Shown here piece after piece: positions 51,404 through 59,311 of a stretch of 64,000 nt of DNA (the first letter of the stretch is position 1; each line of letters starts with the position of its first letter). The position numbers and the translations under genes are program-made. The DNA comes from UBA970 sp049419605. Lineage in GTDB: Bacteria > Bacillota_I > Bacilli_A > RFN20 > CAG-826. A model generated the notes under the pieces. It made no database searches. It saw only the letters and a program-made list of their open reading frames with translations, and was not told the DNA's origin. The stretch spans positions 16,235 through 80,234 of the forward strand of contig JBMSKF010000003.1 of the NCBI GenBank assembly GCA_049419605.1. Direction: 5' to 3'.

Positions 51404-53370
51404 GTATTGAACAATTATCTATAAGTGCATTACGGGCACTTGCTATCGATGCAACGAATGCCGCAAAAAGTGGCCATCCTGGCATGCCAATAGGTTCGGC
51501 TCCAGCGGTTTACACGTTATTCGCTAAGCATTTCATTAGTGATCCACAAAATCCAAATTGGATAAATCGTGATCGCTTTGTCCTATCTGCTGGCCATGCA
51601 AGTATGCTTCTTTATGGGATATTGCATTTGGCAGGTTATGATTTACCAATTGAGCAACTTAAAAAGTTTCGGCAATTAGGAAGTCAAACACCTGGTCACC
51701 CCGAAGTTCACCTTACTGCCGGTGTCGATGCCACAACAGGACCATTAGGTCAAGGACTTGCTCAGGCAGTAGGTTTCGCATTAGCAGAAAGAACCTTACG
51801 CGCGATGTATGCTCAAGAAGGATTGATTGACCACTATACTTATGTGTTAAGTGGCGATGGATGCTTACAAGAAGGTATTGCTCAGGAAGCAATTTCATTT
51901 GCAGGACATCAACAACTTCATAAATTAATATTGATTTATGATGCCAATCAAGTGACATTAGATGGACCCTTAGGGATGTCGTTTTCGGAAGATGTTAAAA
52001 AACGTTTCCAAGCTTCAGGTTGGCAAGTGATTGTCGTTGAAGATGGTAAGGATGTTATTGCCCTTGATAAAGCGATTCGGAAAGCCAAACGAAGTCAAAC
52101 TAAACCGACTATGATTATGATGAAAACGATCATTGGTCAAGGTTCAAAAAATCAAGGTACCTATAAAGTTCATGGAAATCCATTAGGACAAGAAGATGGA
52201 TTAATTGCCAAACAAAGTTATGGTTGGAACCACCCAGAGTTTTTTGTACCTCAAGACGTGTATGAACATTTAAAACTCACCTTTGGTAAACGAGGACATC
52301 TTCGTTATAAAAAATGGATGCGTTTATGGCGTACCATTGAACAATCAAAACCAGATATCGCTAAACGCTTCACGCAAGGGGATCACCTTGATTTTACCCA
52401 ATCTTTACCTAGCCCATTGTTGCAGTTTCCTGTTGGCTATAAAGATGCCACTCGAAATACTTCATTTCAAGTTTTAAATGCTTTATCAAATCATTTACCC
52501 ATGCTTGTTGGTGGAAGTGCGGATGTTGCAAAATCAGTCATGACTACCTTAGCCAATACCTCCGATATGACGGCACAACAACCCGCTGGTAAAAATATTA
52601 ATTTTGGTATTCGTGAATTTGCGATGGCCTCTATACAAAACGGAATGATGCTCCATCGAGGTCTACGAGTTTATACTGGAACCTTTTTAGCTTTTGCAGA
52701 TTATATGAAGCCTGCAATTCGTCTAGCCGCACTCAGTCATATTCCTTCCATTTTTGTTTTCTCCCATGACTCAGTCGCTCTTGGTGAAGATGGGCCAACC
52801 CATCAACCGATTGATCAACTAGCGATGCTTCGTGCAATTCCTAATCTCAATGTGATTCGTCCTGCTGACGCCCATGAAACGTTAGCTGCATGGTTACAAG
52901 CAATTGGCGAAAAAACAAGACCTACTGCCATCATTCTTACTCGACAAGGGGTACCGCTATTAAATGGGTCATCCATCGAAAAAGCAAATCAAGGTGCTTA
53001 TGAAGTTTCTCCAAGTCAACAACCAGCCTCTTGGACGATTGTTGCCACTGGATCAGAAGTTTCCTTGGCAATAGAAACGCAAAAAAACTTGCTTCAAGTC
53101 GGCATCGATGTCCGAGTCATTTCTATGCCCTCTATGCATCAATTCTTAGCATTACCTTTAGCAGCACAAACTCAACTTATCCCTTCACCTGAGCAAACCA
53201 TTACCCTTGAAGCTTTATCAACGTTTGGTTGGCATCGAATCGGTCATCATAATTTAGGTATTGATACGTTTGGTCAATCCGCTCCAGGCCCCATAGTAAT
53301 GGCGTATTATGGCATGGCCGCAGAAGCATTAACTAAAAAGATTGCATCCATCATCAAGCCAAGCTTTTAA
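51400..53370 (+). CDS. tkt: Transketolase
   Basis: Thiamine-diphosphate enzyme of the non-oxidative pentose phosphate pathway, 656 residues. The N-terminal GHPGMPIGSAPAVYTLF, HEVHL-like HPEVHLTAGVDATTGPLGQG, the ThDP motif GDGCLQEGIAQE...YDANQ, and the pyrimidine domain with NFGIREFAMA and HDSVALGEDGPTHQP are intact. The start overlaps the aspS stop. Together with deoB further on it links pentose and nucleoside metabolism to glycolysis. Confidence 0.97.
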   Translation: MSIEQLSISALRALAIDATNAAKSGHPGMPIGSAPAVYTLFAKHFISDPQNPNWINRDRFVLSAGHASMLLYGILHLAGYDLPIEQLKKFRQLGSQTPGHPEVHLTAGVDATTGPLGQGLAQAVGFALAERTLRAMYAQEGLIDHYTYVLSGDGCLQEGIAQEAISFAGHQQLHKLILIYDANQVTLDGPLGMSFSEDVKKRFQASGWQVIVVEDGKDVIALDKAIRKAKRSQTKPTMIMMKTIIGQGSKNQGTYKVHGNPLGQEDGLIAKQSYGWNHPEFFVPQDVYEHLKLTFGKRGHLRYKKWMRLWRTIEQSKPDIAKRFTQGDHLDFTQSLPSPLLQFPVGYKDATRNTSFQVLNALSNHLPMLVGGSADVAKSVMTTLANTSDMTAQQPAGKNINFGIREFAMASIQNGMMLHRGLRVYTGTFLAFADYMKPAIRLAALSHIPSIFVFSHDSVALGEDGPTHQPIDQLAMLRAIPNLNVIRPADAHETLAAWLQAIGEKTRPTAIILTRQGVPLLNGSSIEKANQGAYEVSPSQQPASWTIVATGSEVSLAIETQKNLLQVGIDVRVISMPSMHQFLALPLAAQTQLIPSPEQTITLEALSTFGWHRIGHHNLGIDTFGQSAPGPIVMAYYGMAAEALTKKIASIIKPSF

Positions 53371-53372
53371 AA

Positions 53373-53381
53373 TGATAAAAT
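53373..53381 (+). promoter_or_regulatory. Extended -10 of the Asp23/Gls24 gene, leaderless arrangement
   Basis: TGA-TAAAAT, 6 nt, ATG, immediately after the tkt stop. Confidence 0.55.
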
Positions 53382-53387
53382 AAAGTT

Positions 53388-53726
53388 ATGGCACAATACG
53401 TTGAAATTAATAACTATTCTAAACTTGGTCAGTTAAACTTATCGCATCAGGTATTTTATCAGATTGCAGAATATGCCACTAACAAAGTAAGAGGGGCTAA
53501 GGTTTCTGCAAAAAGCAGTTTATTTAATATTTTTAAACCCATTTCAGTGAACATCAAAAAAGGGTTAGTAACAGTTTCGGTCACAGTCTCCTTAAATAAG
53601 AATGCCAATATCAATGCAGTATGTTTGGCAATTCAAGAAGAAATTGCTTCCTCGTTATCTGCTTTTACTGAAATGGTCCCATTTCGTATTGACGTAAAAG
53701 TAGCAAATTTAGAAAAACTATCGTAA
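53388..53726 (+). CDS. Asp23/Gls24 family envelope-stress-type protein (YqhY position)
   Basis: A 112-residue protein with the family pattern: LSHQVFYQIAEYATNKVRGAK near residue 18, a central beta segment with KKGLVTVSVTVSLNKNANI, and an amphipathic end (FRIDVKVANL). No membrane span. In Bacillus the homologue YqhY lies in the same place before nusB and modulates lipid or acetyl-CoA carboxylase metabolism; whether that role applies here is unknown. It appears to have its own leaderless promoter. Confidence 0.85.
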   Translation: MAQYVEINNYSKLGQLNLSHQVFYQIAEYATNKVRGAKVSAKSSLFNIFKPISVNIKKGLVTVSVTVSLNKNANINAVCLAIQEEIASSLSAFTEMVPFRIDVKVANLEKLS

Positions 53727-53751
53727 GGATACACTATTTAAAACCTCGCTA

Positions 53752-53760
53752 TGCTACAAT
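53752..53760 (+). promoter_or_regulatory. Extended -10 of nusB-xseAB, nearly leaderless
   Basis: TGC-TACAAT followed by 9 nt (T-rich, no ribosome binding site) and ATG. Confidence 0.55.
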
Positions 53761-53769
53761 ATTTTTCGT

Positions 53770-54180
53770 ATGAATAAACCTTTAACTCGAAATCAAACGC
53801 ATGAAGTAGCCATGACGTTAATTTATAATGCACTAACTTTGGCTAAAATCGATTTACCTGTTGATTTAGAAAAGTTAATGGTGGATTTGTTAGAAGAACC
53901 TTATGACAATATTGATCTTTATATTAAAGAAGTCGTATTCATGGCAATCAAACATCAAACAGCGATTGTTCACTTAATTAATCCTCATCTGGTCAAATGG
54001 ACCTTTGATCGCTTAAACATGTTAACCCAAGCCATTTTTTTATTAGCAGTATCTCATTATCAGTATGTCAAAGATGTCGACAAAAAAGTCGTGATTGATA
54101 ACGCAGTTAAGTTAGCAAAGAAATTTGTGGATGATAAAGATTATGCTTTCATCAACGCTATCCTGGATAAGGTATTATGA
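53770..54180 (+). CDS. nusB: Transcription antitermination factor NusB
   Basis: An all-helical 136-residue protein that binds boxA RNA with NusE (S10) to promote rRNA transcription. The C-terminal signature VKDVDKKVVIDNAVKLAKKF and FINAILDKV is characteristic; the N-terminus is short but carries the RNQTHEVAMTLIYNAL helix. It is followed 4 nt later by xseA, as in Bacillus apart from the missing folD between them. Confidence 0.92.
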   Translation: MNKPLTRNQTHEVAMTLIYNALTLAKIDLPVDLEKLMVDLLEEPYDNIDLYIKEVVFMAIKHQTAIVHLINPHLVKWTFDRLNMLTQAIFLLAVSHYQYVKDVDKKVVIDNAVKLAKKFVDDKDYAFINAILDKVL

Positions 54181-54184
54181 ACGT

Positions 54185-55378
54185 ATGGAACCAAGATCGT
54201 ATCTTACGATTAAAGAAATTAATAGTGCCATTAAAACTCACATCGAAGGGGACATTACTTTTCGTCACGTTATTTTAAAAGGTGAAGTCAGTAATTTTCG
54301 GCAGTATCCAAAAGCGTTATATTTTTCGTTAAAAGATCAAGAAGCAAAGATTAGTGCTGTATTTTTTTTATACGGAACCTATCCTAAATATTTACCCAAA
54401 GATGGAGATGAAGTCTTAGTAACTGGGTCTATTTCTGTGTATGTCAAAGATGGAAGTTATCAAATTAACGCCAAGCAAATTGAGTTATTTGGTCTTGGAG
54501 ATCAATTACTCGCATTGCAAAAATTAAAAGAAAAACTTCAAAAAGAAGGATTATTTGATGCAAATAAAAAGCGACCCTTACCACGCTATCCTCAACGAGT
54601 AGGGATGATTGCTGGTCGAGATTCTGCAGCATTAAAAGATTTAACCACAAATTTAAACCGTCGGTACCCAATAGCACAACAGATATTTTTTCCCTCGCTT
54701 GTTCAAGGATTGCTCGCACCTAAAGATTTAATTAGAGCCTTGTCGTTAGCCTATCAAGCTGACTTAGATGTTTTGATTATCGCTCGCGGTGGGGGTGCAG
54801 AAGAAGACCTTTCAGCTTTTAATGATGAGACTTTGGTGAGGAAAGTCGCGCAATCACCCGTGCCTACGATTGCAGCAATCGGTCACGAAATCAACCTTTC
54901 GTTAGTCGATCTAGTAGCTGACAAGCGAGTGTCTACCCCTACGGGTGCAGCAGAACTTGCGGTTCCAAACCAAGAAGATATCTATCAAGAGTTACATACA
55001 AGCGTTGAACGCGCCATGCAAGCAATACAAAGTCAGCTTAAATTATTAACAAAGCAACTCCATGTTTTCCAAGAAAGACCTGTGTTGGTTACCCCGCTTG
55101 CGATGTACAACTTAAAAAAAGAGGCCCTTAAAAACTTTCAAACAAGGATACAAAATGCCATTCAAAGCTTATTTCAAAATCAACGTGCAAAGGCTAATCA
55201 ATACCAGGCAAGTTTAAACGCCCTATCTCCGTATGCGGTTATTGATCGAGGCTATGCCCTGACTACCTTAGCGAGTGGTGAAGTTGTTAACTCACTAAAA
55301 GATGTCAAAATTGGGGACGTCATTGTAACCAAACTAAAAGATGGATCCTTCACCAGTGAAGTGAAGAAGAAAGGATAA
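54185..55378 (+). CDS. xseA: Exodeoxyribonuclease VII large subunit
   Basis: Single-strand DNA exonuclease, 397 residues. The N-terminal OB fold (about 1-105) is followed by the catalytic core with ARGGGAEEDLSAFNDE, AIGHEINLSLVDLVADKRVSTPTGAAE, and a coiled-coil carrying the small-subunit docking sites (about 275-345). The ATG at 54185 is chosen because the protein then starts at the OB fold; a longer frame runs into nusB. Confidence 0.96.
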   Translation: MEPRSYLTIKEINSAIKTHIEGDITFRHVILKGEVSNFRQYPKALYFSLKDQEAKISAVFFLYGTYPKYLPKDGDEVLVTGSISVYVKDGSYQINAKQIELFGLGDQLLALQKLKEKLQKEGLFDANKKRPLPRYPQRVGMIAGRDSAALKDLTTNLNRRYPIAQQIFFPSLVQGLLAPKDLIRALSLAYQADLDVLIIARGGGAEEDLSAFNDETLVRKVAQSPVPTIAAIGHEINLSLVDLVADKRVSTPTGAAELAVPNQEDIYQELHTSVERAMQAIQSQLKLLTKQLHVFQERPVLVTPLAMYNLKKEALKNFQTRIQNAIQSLFQNQRAKANQYQASLNALSPYAVIDRGYALTTLASGEVVNSLKDVKIGDVIVTKLKDGSFTSEVKKKG

Positions 55379-55382
55379 AATT

Positions 55383-55583
55383 ATGGCAGAAAAAGAACTT
55401 GATGTTGAGGCGAGTTTAGCGAGGATAGAAGTGATTGTTAAAGCTTTAGAATCTGGCAAGCATTCCTTGCAAGAAAATTTAAAGCTTTTTGAGGAGGCAA
55501 CCTCCTTGATGAAAACTGTTGAAAAAGCACTGCAAGATGCAGAAAAGAAAATCCAATCTTTAGTAATAAAAGATAAAGAATAG
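55383..55583 (+). CDS. xseB: Exodeoxyribonuclease VII small subunit
   Basis: A 66-residue helical protein binding XseA in multiple copies. DVEASLARIEVIVKALESGKHSLQENLKLFEEA is the family core (LxxIVxxLExGxxxLEexLxxfeeg). It starts 4 nt after xseA. It is the end of the nusB-xseA-xseB run. Confidence 0.95.
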   Translation: MAEKELDVEASLARIEVIVKALESGKHSLQENLKLFEEATSLMKTVEKALQDAEKKIQSLVIKDKE

Positions 55584-55617
55584 TAAATAAGTATCATTAA
55601 TTAGTAATAAAATAGTA

Positions 55618-55623
55618 GATAAT
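55618..55623 (+). promoter_or_regulatory. Possible -10 of xerD, leaderless arrangement
   Basis: GATAAT, 8 nt, ATG, in a very AT-rich 48-bp spacer containing several TTAGTA repeats. No ribosome binding site precedes the ATG. Confidence 0.4.
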
Positions 55624-55631
55624 TAGTATAA

Positions 55632-56516
55632 ATGAAGGTTTCAGAACTAATTGAACAATACATAAATGGATTGGTAACTGAAAGAGGTTTGTCGAAACAA
55701 ACTCTAGAAAGTTACCGTCATGATTTAATGATGTTTACATTATCCTTTTCACCCCCAAAAGAGAAGCTTGAAGATTTACAAAGTTTTGACCTCAAAGATT
55801 TCATTACCTTTCAAGCTAAATTAGGCATGAATAGTAGCACACTTCATCGTCGATTATCGACTGTTAAAAATTTCTTTTTGTATTTACAACGTGAAGGTTA
55901 TTTTACCCAAAAGATTCTGACTGTTAAACCTCCAAAAATGATGAAGTCATTGCCCAAAGTGATTCGCCCAGAAGAAATGGAAGCTTTACTGAATGCACCC
56001 CTAACTGAAACCTTAGATGGTTTAAGAGATCAAGCGATGATGGAAGTTATGTATGCGAGTGGTTTGAGAGTGTCAGAATTAATTCAATTAAAAAAAGCTG
56101 ATATTAATGTCTTAAAGGCTACCATTCGTATTATTGGAAAGGGGCAAAAAACACGACTAGTGCCCATTGGTGAATATGCATTGCAACAAATCAAAGCGTA
56201 TTTAGACAAACGACGCTTTGTTAATCCAAAAGAAGCGAGTTCATATTTGTTTATTAGTCGTTATGAGAAACCATTATCACGACAATTCTTCTTTAAAAGG
56301 ATTAAGCATTATGCTCGTCAAGTTGGCATTTTAACTTCCATATCTCCCCACACCCTTCGTCATTCATTTGCTACCCACTTACTAGAACAAGGCGCTTCCT
56401 TAAGGGCGGTTCAAGAAATGTTGGGTCACACCCATTTATCGACAACACAAATCTATACCCATGTATCGGAAAAAAGAATCCTCTCTGCCTTTGATTTATA
56501 CACCAAAAGAAAGTAA
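55632..56516 (+). CDS. xerD: Tyrosine recombinase XerD
   Basis: Site-specific recombinase resolving chromosome dimers at dif, 294 residues. The N-terminal SAM-like core-binding domain (1-85) and the catalytic domain carry all active residues: Arg146 (ASGLRVSEL), a lysine near 171 (GKGQKTRL), His240 and Arg243 (HTLRHSFATH), His266 (LGHTHLSTTQ) and nucleophile Tyr275. I call it XerD and not XerC because deoB follows directly, as in Bacillus (ripX-drm). A dif-like site lies about 1.3 kb downstream at 57842-57869. A second Xer protein is not in the window. Confidence 0.92.
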   Translation: MKVSELIEQYINGLVTERGLSKQTLESYRHDLMMFTLSFSPPKEKLEDLQSFDLKDFITFQAKLGMNSSTLHRRLSTVKNFFLYLQREGYFTQKILTVKPPKMMKSLPKVIRPEEMEALLNAPLTETLDGLRDQAMMEVMYASGLRVSELIQLKKADINVLKATIRIIGKGQKTRLVPIGEYALQQIKAYLDKRRFVNPKEASSYLFISRYEKPLSRQFFFKRIKHYARQVGILTSISPHTLRHSFATHLLEQGASLRAVQEMLGHTHLSTTQIYTHVSEKRILSAFDLYTKRK

Positions 56517-56535
56517 AATTAACTTAGGTAAAAAA

Positions 56536-57723
56536 ATGAAATTTAAACGAATTTTTGTGATTGTAATGGATTCTGTTGGGATTGGAGCATTACCCGATGC
56601 TGATCGGTTTGGGGATGTTGGTACCAATACTTTTTTACATACAGCTCAACGTTGTGGTGGACTCAAGATTCCTCACTTAGAATCCCTTGGATTAGCGGAT
56701 TTATCGCCTATCCTTGGAGTCAAAAAGGTCAACCATCCTCAAAGTTTTATCACCACCATGCGTGAAGTTTCAGCAGGCAAGGACACCATGACAGGTCATT
56801 GGGAATTAATGGGGTTAGAAACAAAAAAACCATTTAAGACATTTACGGATACTGGTTTTCCAAAAGCATTAATCGAAGAACTCGCTCAAAAATCTGGGCA
56901 TCAATTTATTGGAAATGTTTCTGCAAGTGGCACTGAAATTATTAAACAATTAGGTGAAGAACATTTAAAAACTAAGAAAATTATCCTTTATACCTCTGCT
57001 GATAGTGTTCTACAATTAGCTGCGCATGAAGCGGTAATTCCTTTAGAGGAACTTTACCGAGTCTGTGAGATTGCTCGCGAGATATGTATGAAACCCGAAT
57101 ATCTATTGGGAAGAATCATTGCCCGTCCATTTGTTGGCGAAGACGCTAGTCATTTTAAGAGAACTTCAAATCGGCATGATTATGCCTTATCGCCAGGAGT
57201 AGCGACGACGTTAGATGTTTTAAATCAAGCAGGTTTTACTACGAGTTGCATTGGCAAAATAAACGATATTTTTAACGGTCAAGGTGTCAATCGCACCCAA
57301 AAAACGATTTCCAATGTTGATGGTATGGAAAAGACTATCGCTGAAACGAAAATTTCATTCCAAGGTTTAGCGTTTATCAACCTTGTGGAATTTGATTCAG
57401 AATTTGGTCATCGTCGAGACCCATTAGGCTATGGCAAAGCAATCGAACAATTTGATCAACAATTAGGTAAACTTTTACCTTTGATTCAAAAGGATGATTT
57501 ATTAGTGATAACCGCCGATCACGGTAACGATCCAACCCATACTGGTACTGATCACACCCGCGAACGAGTTCCCTTAATCATGTACAGCCCACAATTTCAT
57601 CAAGGAAGACACCTAGTAGAACGATCAACCTTTGCAGATTTATCAAGCACGATTTTAAAGAACTTTAACCTTCAACAACCCAACCATCACCTCGGAACGC
57701 CTATAAACGAAATCCTAAATTAG
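56536..57723 (+). CDS. deoB: Phosphopentomutase
   Basis: Interconverts (deoxy)ribose-1-phosphate and -5-phosphate, 395 residues, alkaline phosphatase superfamily. FVIVMDSVGIGALPDAD, DTMTGHWELMG (phosphothreonine region) and the metal-binding ADHGNDPTHTGTDHTRERVPL are intact. The ATG at 56536 has AGG 7 nt upstream; a longer frame overlaps xerD. It is the last plus-strand gene before the convergent junction with dif. Confidence 0.97.
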   Translation: MKFKRIFVIVMDSVGIGALPDADRFGDVGTNTFLHTAQRCGGLKIPHLESLGLADLSPILGVKKVNHPQSFITTMREVSAGKDTMTGHWELMGLETKKPFKTFTDTGFPKALIEELAQKSGHQFIGNVSASGTEIIKQLGEEHLKTKKIILYTSADSVLQLAAHEAVIPLEELYRVCEIAREICMKPEYLLGRIIARPFVGEDASHFKRTSNRHDYALSPGVATTLDVLNQAGFTTSCIGKINDIFNGQGVNRTQKTISNVDGMEKTIAETKISFQGLAFINLVEFDSEFGHRRDPLGYGKAIEQFDQQLGKLLPLIQKDDLLVITADHGNDPTHTGTDHTRERVPLIMYSPQFHQGRHLVERSTFADLSSTILKNFNLQQPNHHLGTPINEILN

Positions 57724-57740
57724 TAGTTATTTAGTAGTTA
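57720..57740 (+). repeat. Short tandem direct repeat at the deoB stop codon
   Basis: TTAGTAGTTA occurs at 57720-57729 and 57731-57740, an 11-nt period, starting in the deoB stop codon. Similar TTAGTA elements occur upstream of xerD. Significance unknown. Confidence 0.5.
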
Positions 57741-57745
57741 ATCCA

Positions 57746-57754
57746 TGTGGATAA
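57746..57754 (-). other. DnaA-box-like nonamer
   Basis: TTATCCACA on the minus strand, a perfect consensus DnaA box, in the spacer between deoB and dif. It stands alone, so it is not an origin. Confidence 0.45.
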
Positions 57755-57806
57755 GTGGGCAAATCAACCTTTGAGACTTTGATCATTCAGAGTCAAATGG
57801 TAATGG

Positions 57807-57833
57807 ATTATTGCGATAATAAAAAGCAATAAT
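57807..57833. repeat. Inverted repeat between deoB and dif
   Basis: ATTATTGC (57807-57814) and GCAATAAT (57826-57833) around an 11-nt A-rich loop. It may end deoB transcription, but there is no T-tract. Confidence 0.4.
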
Positions 57834-57841
57834 GATTACTT

Positions 57842-57869
57842 GGTTAACATAATAGACATTATACGAAGT
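57842..57869 (-). other. dif-like XerCD recombination site
   Basis: Plus-strand arms GGTTAACATAA (57842-57852) and TTATACGAAGT (57859-57869) flank the 6-bp centre TAGACA. Read on the minus strand, ACTTCGTATAA and TTATGTTAACC each match the Bacillus subtilis dif arms (ACTTCCTAGAA, TTATGTAAACT) at 9 of 11 positions, with the same 11-6-11 layout; the TTATGTTAA part also matches the E. coli XerD arm. It lies 1.3 kb from xerD, in the only convergent intergenic gap, 20 bp past the rsfS stop. Confidence 0.85.
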
Positions 57870-57888
57870 AGAGTGTTTTGTGAATCGA

Positions 57889-58227
57889 CTAACTTTTGAC
57901 TTGGTGTTCTAGGATATCGTCCAAGTTCATCTTCTCACGTTGAACAGGATCAAAGAGATGGACCACAACATCATATAGGTCCATGACCATCCATCCTGAT
58001 TCTGGTTTCCCTTCAATGTGATGAATTTTGTATTTTGGGTGATGAATAAAATCTTTACGGAGTTGATTAATAATCGCATCCAATTTTCTAAAATTATTTG
58101 CCGAGGCAATGACCACTACATCTGTCAAGGGTGACCTACCTTTAACATCATAAGTTTTGATGTTTTCTGCTTGCTTGTCTTCGAGGATAGAAAGGACGAT
58201 ATTTTTTAATGATTTATTTGCCATCAT
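57889..58227 (-). CDS. rsfS: Ribosomal silencing factor RsfS
   Basis: A 112-residue protein that binds L14 and blocks subunit joining when nutrients are scarce. The core DVKGRSPLTDVVVIASANNFRKL and ESGWMVMDLYDVVVHLFDPVQREKMNLDDI are characteristic. Start overlaps the end of nadD-yqeK. It is the last gene of the leftward block and its stop is 20 bp from dif. Confidence 0.95.
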   Translation of the reverse strand: MMANKSLKNIVLSILEDKQAENIKTYDVKGRSPLTDVVVIASANNFRKLDAIINQLRKDFIHHPKYKIHHIEGKPESGWMVMDLYDVVVHLFDPVQREKMNLDDILEHQVKS

Positions 58228-59311
58228 GTTCTCCTAAATAATAGGCCATACATTCTTTGACTAATGGGTTTGTGATTTTATGTTTCTTTTTCTTCAAATG
58301 GAGGAGGTTTTCTTTGAGGACTAATAAGAATCCTTCATGATATTGTTTTTTACAAGCTTCAATTAAACTACTCGAATCATAACCTCGGGTCGGTTCAATT
58401 TTATCTGCAGCGTAGACAATTTGTGCTAGGGGTCCCATTTGTGCTTTTCCCGTGGTGTGATAGCGAATAGCTTCAAGAATGCCATCCTGTTTGATGTTAA
58501 ATTCTTGCCGTGCAAGGATGGCACCCACAAATTGGTGGAGCGCATAATTTTCAACCGGTTGATTTACGGTATCATATTCATCTAATAATGATCTTGCCTC
58601 TTCTTCATCCATGTCTTTTGCGATGTCATGAAGAATTGCGGCTAAAAAAGCATCGGTTGGAGATTGCTGGTTTGATAAGGCGATTTGGTAAGCTAACGTC
58701 GCAGTTGAATAGACATGGTCAAAACGTTTAGGTTGGTAAAATGCTTTTAATTTAGGTACAAAATATAACTGATGTTCAAAAATATATTCAATCACAGGAA
58801 GCGGTGTTGATAAGGATTCTAAATTACGAATGTTCGTTGAAGACACTTGATATAAAGGTCCTGACATTTTTTGAATGTGATAACGTTGCCAATTTGGATG
58901 ATCTAATGAAGAACCAGGTCGAGGATAGGCAATCAGTTGCACTAAAGATTTAAATTTATCTGCGTCTTTCCATTTATGGAACTGTTCGACTTGATCACCG
59001 CCAATAAGGTAAAACAATTGATCATTTGGATACAGCTGTTTGAAATATTGCACCGTATGAATTGTAAAATTGATGACAGCATCTTTTTCAACTTCATAAA
59101 GCGATAATTGAAAAGAGGGTTCATCTGCAATGGCGAGCTTGACCATATTGATGCGATCCAAAATGTTAGTTGTAATGTTTTTCCACCTTGGATTCTTGGT
59201 AATAATAAGTGTGACTTCATCTGCACGAATATGTTGTTGTGCAGCTTTTAACATCGCTAGATGACCATGATGGATGGGATCAAAAGGGGATCCGTATAGT
59301 AATCGAATCAT
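58214..59311 (-). CDS. nadD: NadD-YqeK fusion: nicotinate-nucleotide adenylyltransferase plus HD phosphohydrolase
   Basis: A 365-residue fusion. The N-terminal part (1-190) is NadD with GSPFDPIHHGHLAML and SSTNIRN, making deamido-NAD. The C-terminal part (about 200-365) is a YqeK HD domain with LAAILHDIAKDMDEEEARS, YALHQFVGA and YAADKIEPTRGYDS; YqeK proteins hydrolyse Ap4A symmetrically. In Bacillus these are separate neighbours (yqeJ, yqeK); the fused form is common in mollicutes. The surrounding yqeG-H-I-(J/K)-L order is preserved. Confidence 0.93.
   Translation of the reverse strand: MIRLLYGSPFDPIHHGHLAMLKAAQQHIRADEVTLIITKNPRWKNITTNILDRINMVKLAIADEPSFQLSLYEVEKDAVINFTIHTVQYFKQLYPNDQLFYLIGGDQVEQFHKWKDADKFKSLVQLIAYPRPGSSLDHPNWQRYHIQKMSGPLYQVSSTNIRNLESLSTPLPVIEYIFEHQLYFVPKLKAFYQPKRFDHVYSTATLAYQIALSNQQSPTDAFLAAILHDIAKDMDEEEARSLLDEYDTVNQPVENYALHQFVGAILARQEFNIKQDGILEAIRYHTTGKAQMGPLAQIVYAADKIEPTRGYDSSSLIEACKKQYHEGFLLVLKENLLHLKKKKHKITNPLVKECMAYYLGEHDGK

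Noticed and set aside
57856..57869. A 14-base identity to part of a phage P1 loxP arm (ACATTATACGAAGT).
   Set aside because: No matching inverted arm exists for Cre. The similarity is explained by the Xer-type site: loxP and dif arms resemble each other.
57724..57888. A replication origin, because of a DnaA box and AT-rich DNA.
   Set aside because: Only one box, no dnaA/dnaN, and gene directions converge on the region instead of diverging from it.
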